A stretch of DNA of 6,957 nt. Origin: Bacillota bacterium. Lineage in GTDB: Bacteria; Bacillota; Clostridia; Peptostreptococcales; Anaerovoracaceae. Each line of letters opens with the position of its first letter. The first letter of the stretch is position 1. Below, one piece after another: positions 5,105 through 6,957 of this stretch. The notes under the pieces are model-generated. The model was given only the letters and a program-made list of their open reading frames with translations. It was not told the DNA's origin and searched no databases. The stretch spans positions 1 to 6,957 of the forward strand of contig JAFYUX010000088.1 in NCBI GenBank assembly GCA_017549385.1, in the 5' to 3' direction. The position numbers were made by a program, and so were the translations under genes.

Positions 5105-6682
5105 ATGTCTGTAAACTTTGCAGAATATTTATTATACGAAAATCAGGCAGGTCTTTCGCCTGACCACCCTATCACATATTTTAACGGCAAGGCTTACACT
5201 CTATCTGATTTCAGAGAGTCAGTGCAGGCTCTGGTAAATATTTTCGAAGAAAAGGGATTTCAGCCAAAATCATCAGCTGTTCTTCTCATAGATGACTCTC
5301 CTCTTGCTGCCAGCATCTATATCGCCTGTATGTACTACGGTATAGTGCCTGCAGCTATGGACAAGAGAGCCGCAACAGAAACAGTAGATAACGCAATCGA
5401 AGCAGCTGATATTTCATATATTTTTACTGATGGTGAACTGGACTTATCCAGATTCAACTCTAAAGTCAGACTTATCAAGGCAGTTTACGACCTCAATGGA
5501 GATTACTCAAAAAAAGTGCTGCCAGACACTTACGACATCACTGTACTCAACCCTGATGCAGATATTGCGCCAAAGTATGTTAACTCGGACGAGACAGCCT
5601 ACTTCCTTATGACATCAGGCAGCACAGGCAAGCCAAAAGTAGTAATGCACAGCCACATCAGCATGCCTGCAACTATTAAAAACTATGCTATCGATACACT
5701 TGATATCGGCAGAGGTGATATCATTTTCTCCGCTGCAAAGATGAGCTTTGGTTTTGGTGTTACAAACAATGTTTTCTATCCTTTCGGTACAGGTGCACCA
5801 TCTGTACTCTTCAGCGAAAGATTCCATCTGGAGGTATTCCTCAACATCGTAAGAGATATCAAACCTACTATCGTCTTTGCCCTTCCATCTATGTATCAGG
5901 TGGTTGCTGATTACTTTATAAAAAATCCTGACCAGCTTCCTATGCTGGATTGTGTCAGAGCATATGTAAGTTCCGGCGAATATCTACCGCCACCTCTTGC
6001 TGCAAAATGGCACGATCTCACAGGCAAACACCTTATCAACAATGTTGGCAGCAGCGAAGCCAGCGCTTACCTCATCAAAACACCTACAAACAGCAAATTT
6101 GGAAGTGCCGGCAAGCCGGTACCTGGCGCCGAAATCGTCCTTCTCAATAGCGATGAGGCTGACAACGCCATCATGCCGGAAAAAGGCGGTACTGTAACCG
6201 ACCCTTCAAGCTACATCGGCAAGACAGGAACGCTCCGCTTACGCAGTATGAGCAATTCCATCGGATACCACAACAACCCAGAAGAAAACCAGCTCAAGTA
6301 TGATGGCGACTGGTTTATCACAGGAGACGTTTTCCGAGTAGACGAAGACGGTGATTTCTGGTACATGGGCCGCGAAGACAATCTCCTGAAATATCACGGT
6401 CTGTGGATAGCTCCAAATGAAATAGAAAACAAACTTGCCCAGTTCCCAAGTATCGATCAGGCAGTAGTCCTTAAAGTTGCCGTTGGCGATAATGAAATGC
6501 TGGGTGCTGTCATCAAGGTAAACGAGCTGTACACTGATACAGTGAGCATACAGATGTTTGTAAGAGAAACTATGGAGCATTACAAGACTCCGCTTATCTT
6601 CAAAATTGTCGAAGAATTCCCGCAAAACGACAGAGGAAAAATCGACCTCGCAGCTCTTAGAAAACTTTTTACAGAAGGCTGA
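5105..6682 (+). CDS. AMP-forming acyl/aryl-CoA ligase, benzoate-CoA ligase-like (ANL superfamily)
   Basis: The 525-residue cytoplasmic enzyme should activate a carboxylic acid with ATP to an acyl-AMP and then transfer it, most likely to CoA. The phosphate loop TSGSTGKPK is at 170-178. The A5 motif is NNVGSSEAS (312-320). FITGDVFRVDEDGDFWYMGR (404-423) supplies the ribose-binding D408 and R423. A hinge follows in NLLKYHG, and the C-terminal adenylation lysine is K512 in DRGKID. The blocks IIFSAAKMSFGFGVTN (207-221) and SAGKPVPG resemble benzoate- and hydroxybenzoate-CoA ligases. Substrate prediction from this is tentative; a fatty or other aryl acid is possible. No carrier-protein domain is attached. 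AAAGGA lies 8 bases before the ATG. No pathway partner is seen in the window, and the gene runs alone on this strand. Confidence 0.88.
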   Translation: MSVNFAEYLLYENQAGLSPDHPITYFNGKAYTLSDFRESVQALVNIFEEKGFQPKSSAVLLIDDSPLAASIYIACMYYGIVPAAMDKRAATETVDNAIEAADISYIFTDGELDLSRFNSKVRLIKAVYDLNGDYSKKVLPDTYDITVLNPDADIAPKYVNSDETAYFLMTSGSTGKPKVVMHSHISMPATIKNYAIDTLDIGRGDIIFSAAKMSFGFGVTNNVFYPFGTGAPSVLFSERFHLEVFLNIVRDIKPTIVFALPSMYQVVADYFIKNPDQLPMLDCVRAYVSSGEYLPPPLAAKWHDLTGKHLINNVGSSEASAYLIKTPTNSKFGSAGKPVPGAEIVLLNSDEADNAIMPEKGGTVTDPSSYIGKTGTLRLRSMSNSIGYHNNPEENQLKYDGDWFITGDVFRVDEDGDFWYMGREDNLLKYHGLWIAPNEIENKLAQFPSIDQAVVLKVAVGDNEMLGAVIKVNELYTDTVSIQMFVRETMEHYKTPLIFKIVEEFPQNDRGKIDLAALRKLFTEG

Positions 6683-6743
6683 TGCGCGCCCAGAAGTTCA
6701 TAAGATTTTAAGGGTTGCGATTTATATATTTAGAAATTAAATA
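6683..6743. other. Spacer after the ligase gene
   Basis: This AT-rich spacer has no terminator of its own next to the ligase stop. A weak promoter-like pair, TTGCGA (6715-6720) and TAAATA (6738-6743) with 17 bases between, would place a start near 6750, at the left arm of the palindromic element. Both hexamers are poor matches (4/6 and 3/6), so I do not call it a promoter. Confidence 0.35.
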
Positions 6744-6896
6744 AAAGAGGGGGGTTCTCTTATAAACTGTTCAGCAGTCCGTATCACCGAACTTCGTTTC
6801 GGGATACGGTTGCATGTGCACTGCGCGCCGTATCATAGATACGGGCAGTGCATCACGGCAACACCGAGCCGCAGTTTATAAGAGAATCCCCTCTTT
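6744..6896. repeat. Large palindromic element with nested hairpins (MITE-like or structured RNA)
   Basis: The outer arms 6744-6769 and 6872-6896 pair over about 25 bp, with one extra G on the left and one G-U pair. Their shared core is TTCTCTTATAAACTG against CAGTTTATAAGAGAA. Inside, hairpin 1 (6779-6809) has stem CCGTATC/GATACGG, a bulged A, then CCGAA/TTCGG with a 6-base loop. Hairpin 2 (6818-6851) has GCACTGC/GCAGTGC, a GCG bulge, then CCGTATC/GATACGG with loop ATA, extended by TTGC/GCAA at its foot. No open frame of note is present. I see no target-site duplication at the ends. It lies between the convergent ligase gene and a partial minus-strand gene, so it could also stop transcription from both sides. 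On the minus strand a T-rich tract follows the stem. Confidence 0.75.
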
Positions 6897-6908
6897 GAAT
6901 ATTATTTA

Positions 6909-6956
6909 TTATCCTTCAAAAGTCTTTGCAACTTCCTTAAGCCATTCCATGATAGT
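6909..6956 (-). CDS. C-terminal end of a protein cut by the window edge
   Basis: A minus-strand frame open to the window edge ends in TAA at 6911-6909, closely followed by a second TAA. The last 15 residues would read TIMEWLKEVAKTFEG, an ordinary amphipathic helix end. I do not recognise the family. Its codon use and the tandem stops make it plausible as a real gene end, but 16 codons are too few for certainty. Confidence 0.45.
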   Translation of the reverse strand, partial: TIMEWLKEVAKTFEG

Positions 6957-6957
6957 A

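Noticed and set aside
6677..6700. Hammerhead ribozyme core suggested by CTGATG at the ligase stop codon
   Set aside because: The required CTGATGA is CTGATGC here, and no matching GAAA with three flanking stems is found nearby.
6684..6829. TGCGCGCC present both after the ligase stop and inside the palindrome
   Set aside because: Eight shared bases with no wider similarity are most simply coincidence.
6744..6896. Retron msr-msd RNA, because the outer arms resemble a1/a2 repeats around hairpins
   Set aside because: No reverse transcriptase is in the window and the sequence right of the element looks like the end of a minus-strand gene. The outer stem is also longer than usual for a1/a2, and the inner hairpins lack a typical long msd stem.

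Overview
The window looks like a chromosomal segment of a low-to-moderate GC Firmicute, most likely a Clostridia member (Lachnospiraceae or Eubacteriales type). The grounds are the purine-rich AGGAGG ribosome sites, near-consensus sigma-A promoters, the style of the lipoprotein signal peptide, and a YprB-like nuclease. This placement is inference from sequence style; no marker gene fixes the taxon. Most of the window is ordinary housekeeping and transport DNA.

Layout. From 3577 leftwards runs a minus-strand polar amino acid ABC importer: lipoprotein binding protein (3483-2680), permease (2546-1899) and ATPase (1887-1126). It is read from a clear TTGACA / extended -10 promoter that has a dyad over its spacer. 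Two RNA hairpins separate the binding-protein gene from the permease gene and could raise the binding protein relative to the membrane parts. Past the ATPase a GC-rich terminator-like hairpin sits only 16 bases before the start of a DEDD exonuclease gene (1063-59), so that gene probably depends on readthrough.

Divergent from the importer is a single tRNA-Leu(CAG) gene (3707-3793) with its own consensus promoter. It ends in a strong hairpin terminator that also serves the convergent minus-strand gene for a membrane-anchored endonuclease/exonuclease/phosphatase-fold protein (4928-3876). A 176-bp divergent promoter region separates that gene from a plus-strand AMP-forming ligase (5105-6682) resembling the benzoate-CoA ligase branch of the ANL superfamily.

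The stretch 6683-6908 has no recognisable gene. It holds the most unusual object here: a 153-bp palindromic element (6744-6896) with about 25-bp outer arms enclosing two hairpins that share the same CCGTATC/GATACGG module. It lies between the ligase gene and the tail of a minus-strand gene cut by the window edge. It could be a MITE-like repeat, a structured RNA or an elaborate bidirectional terminator; the sequence alone does not decide.
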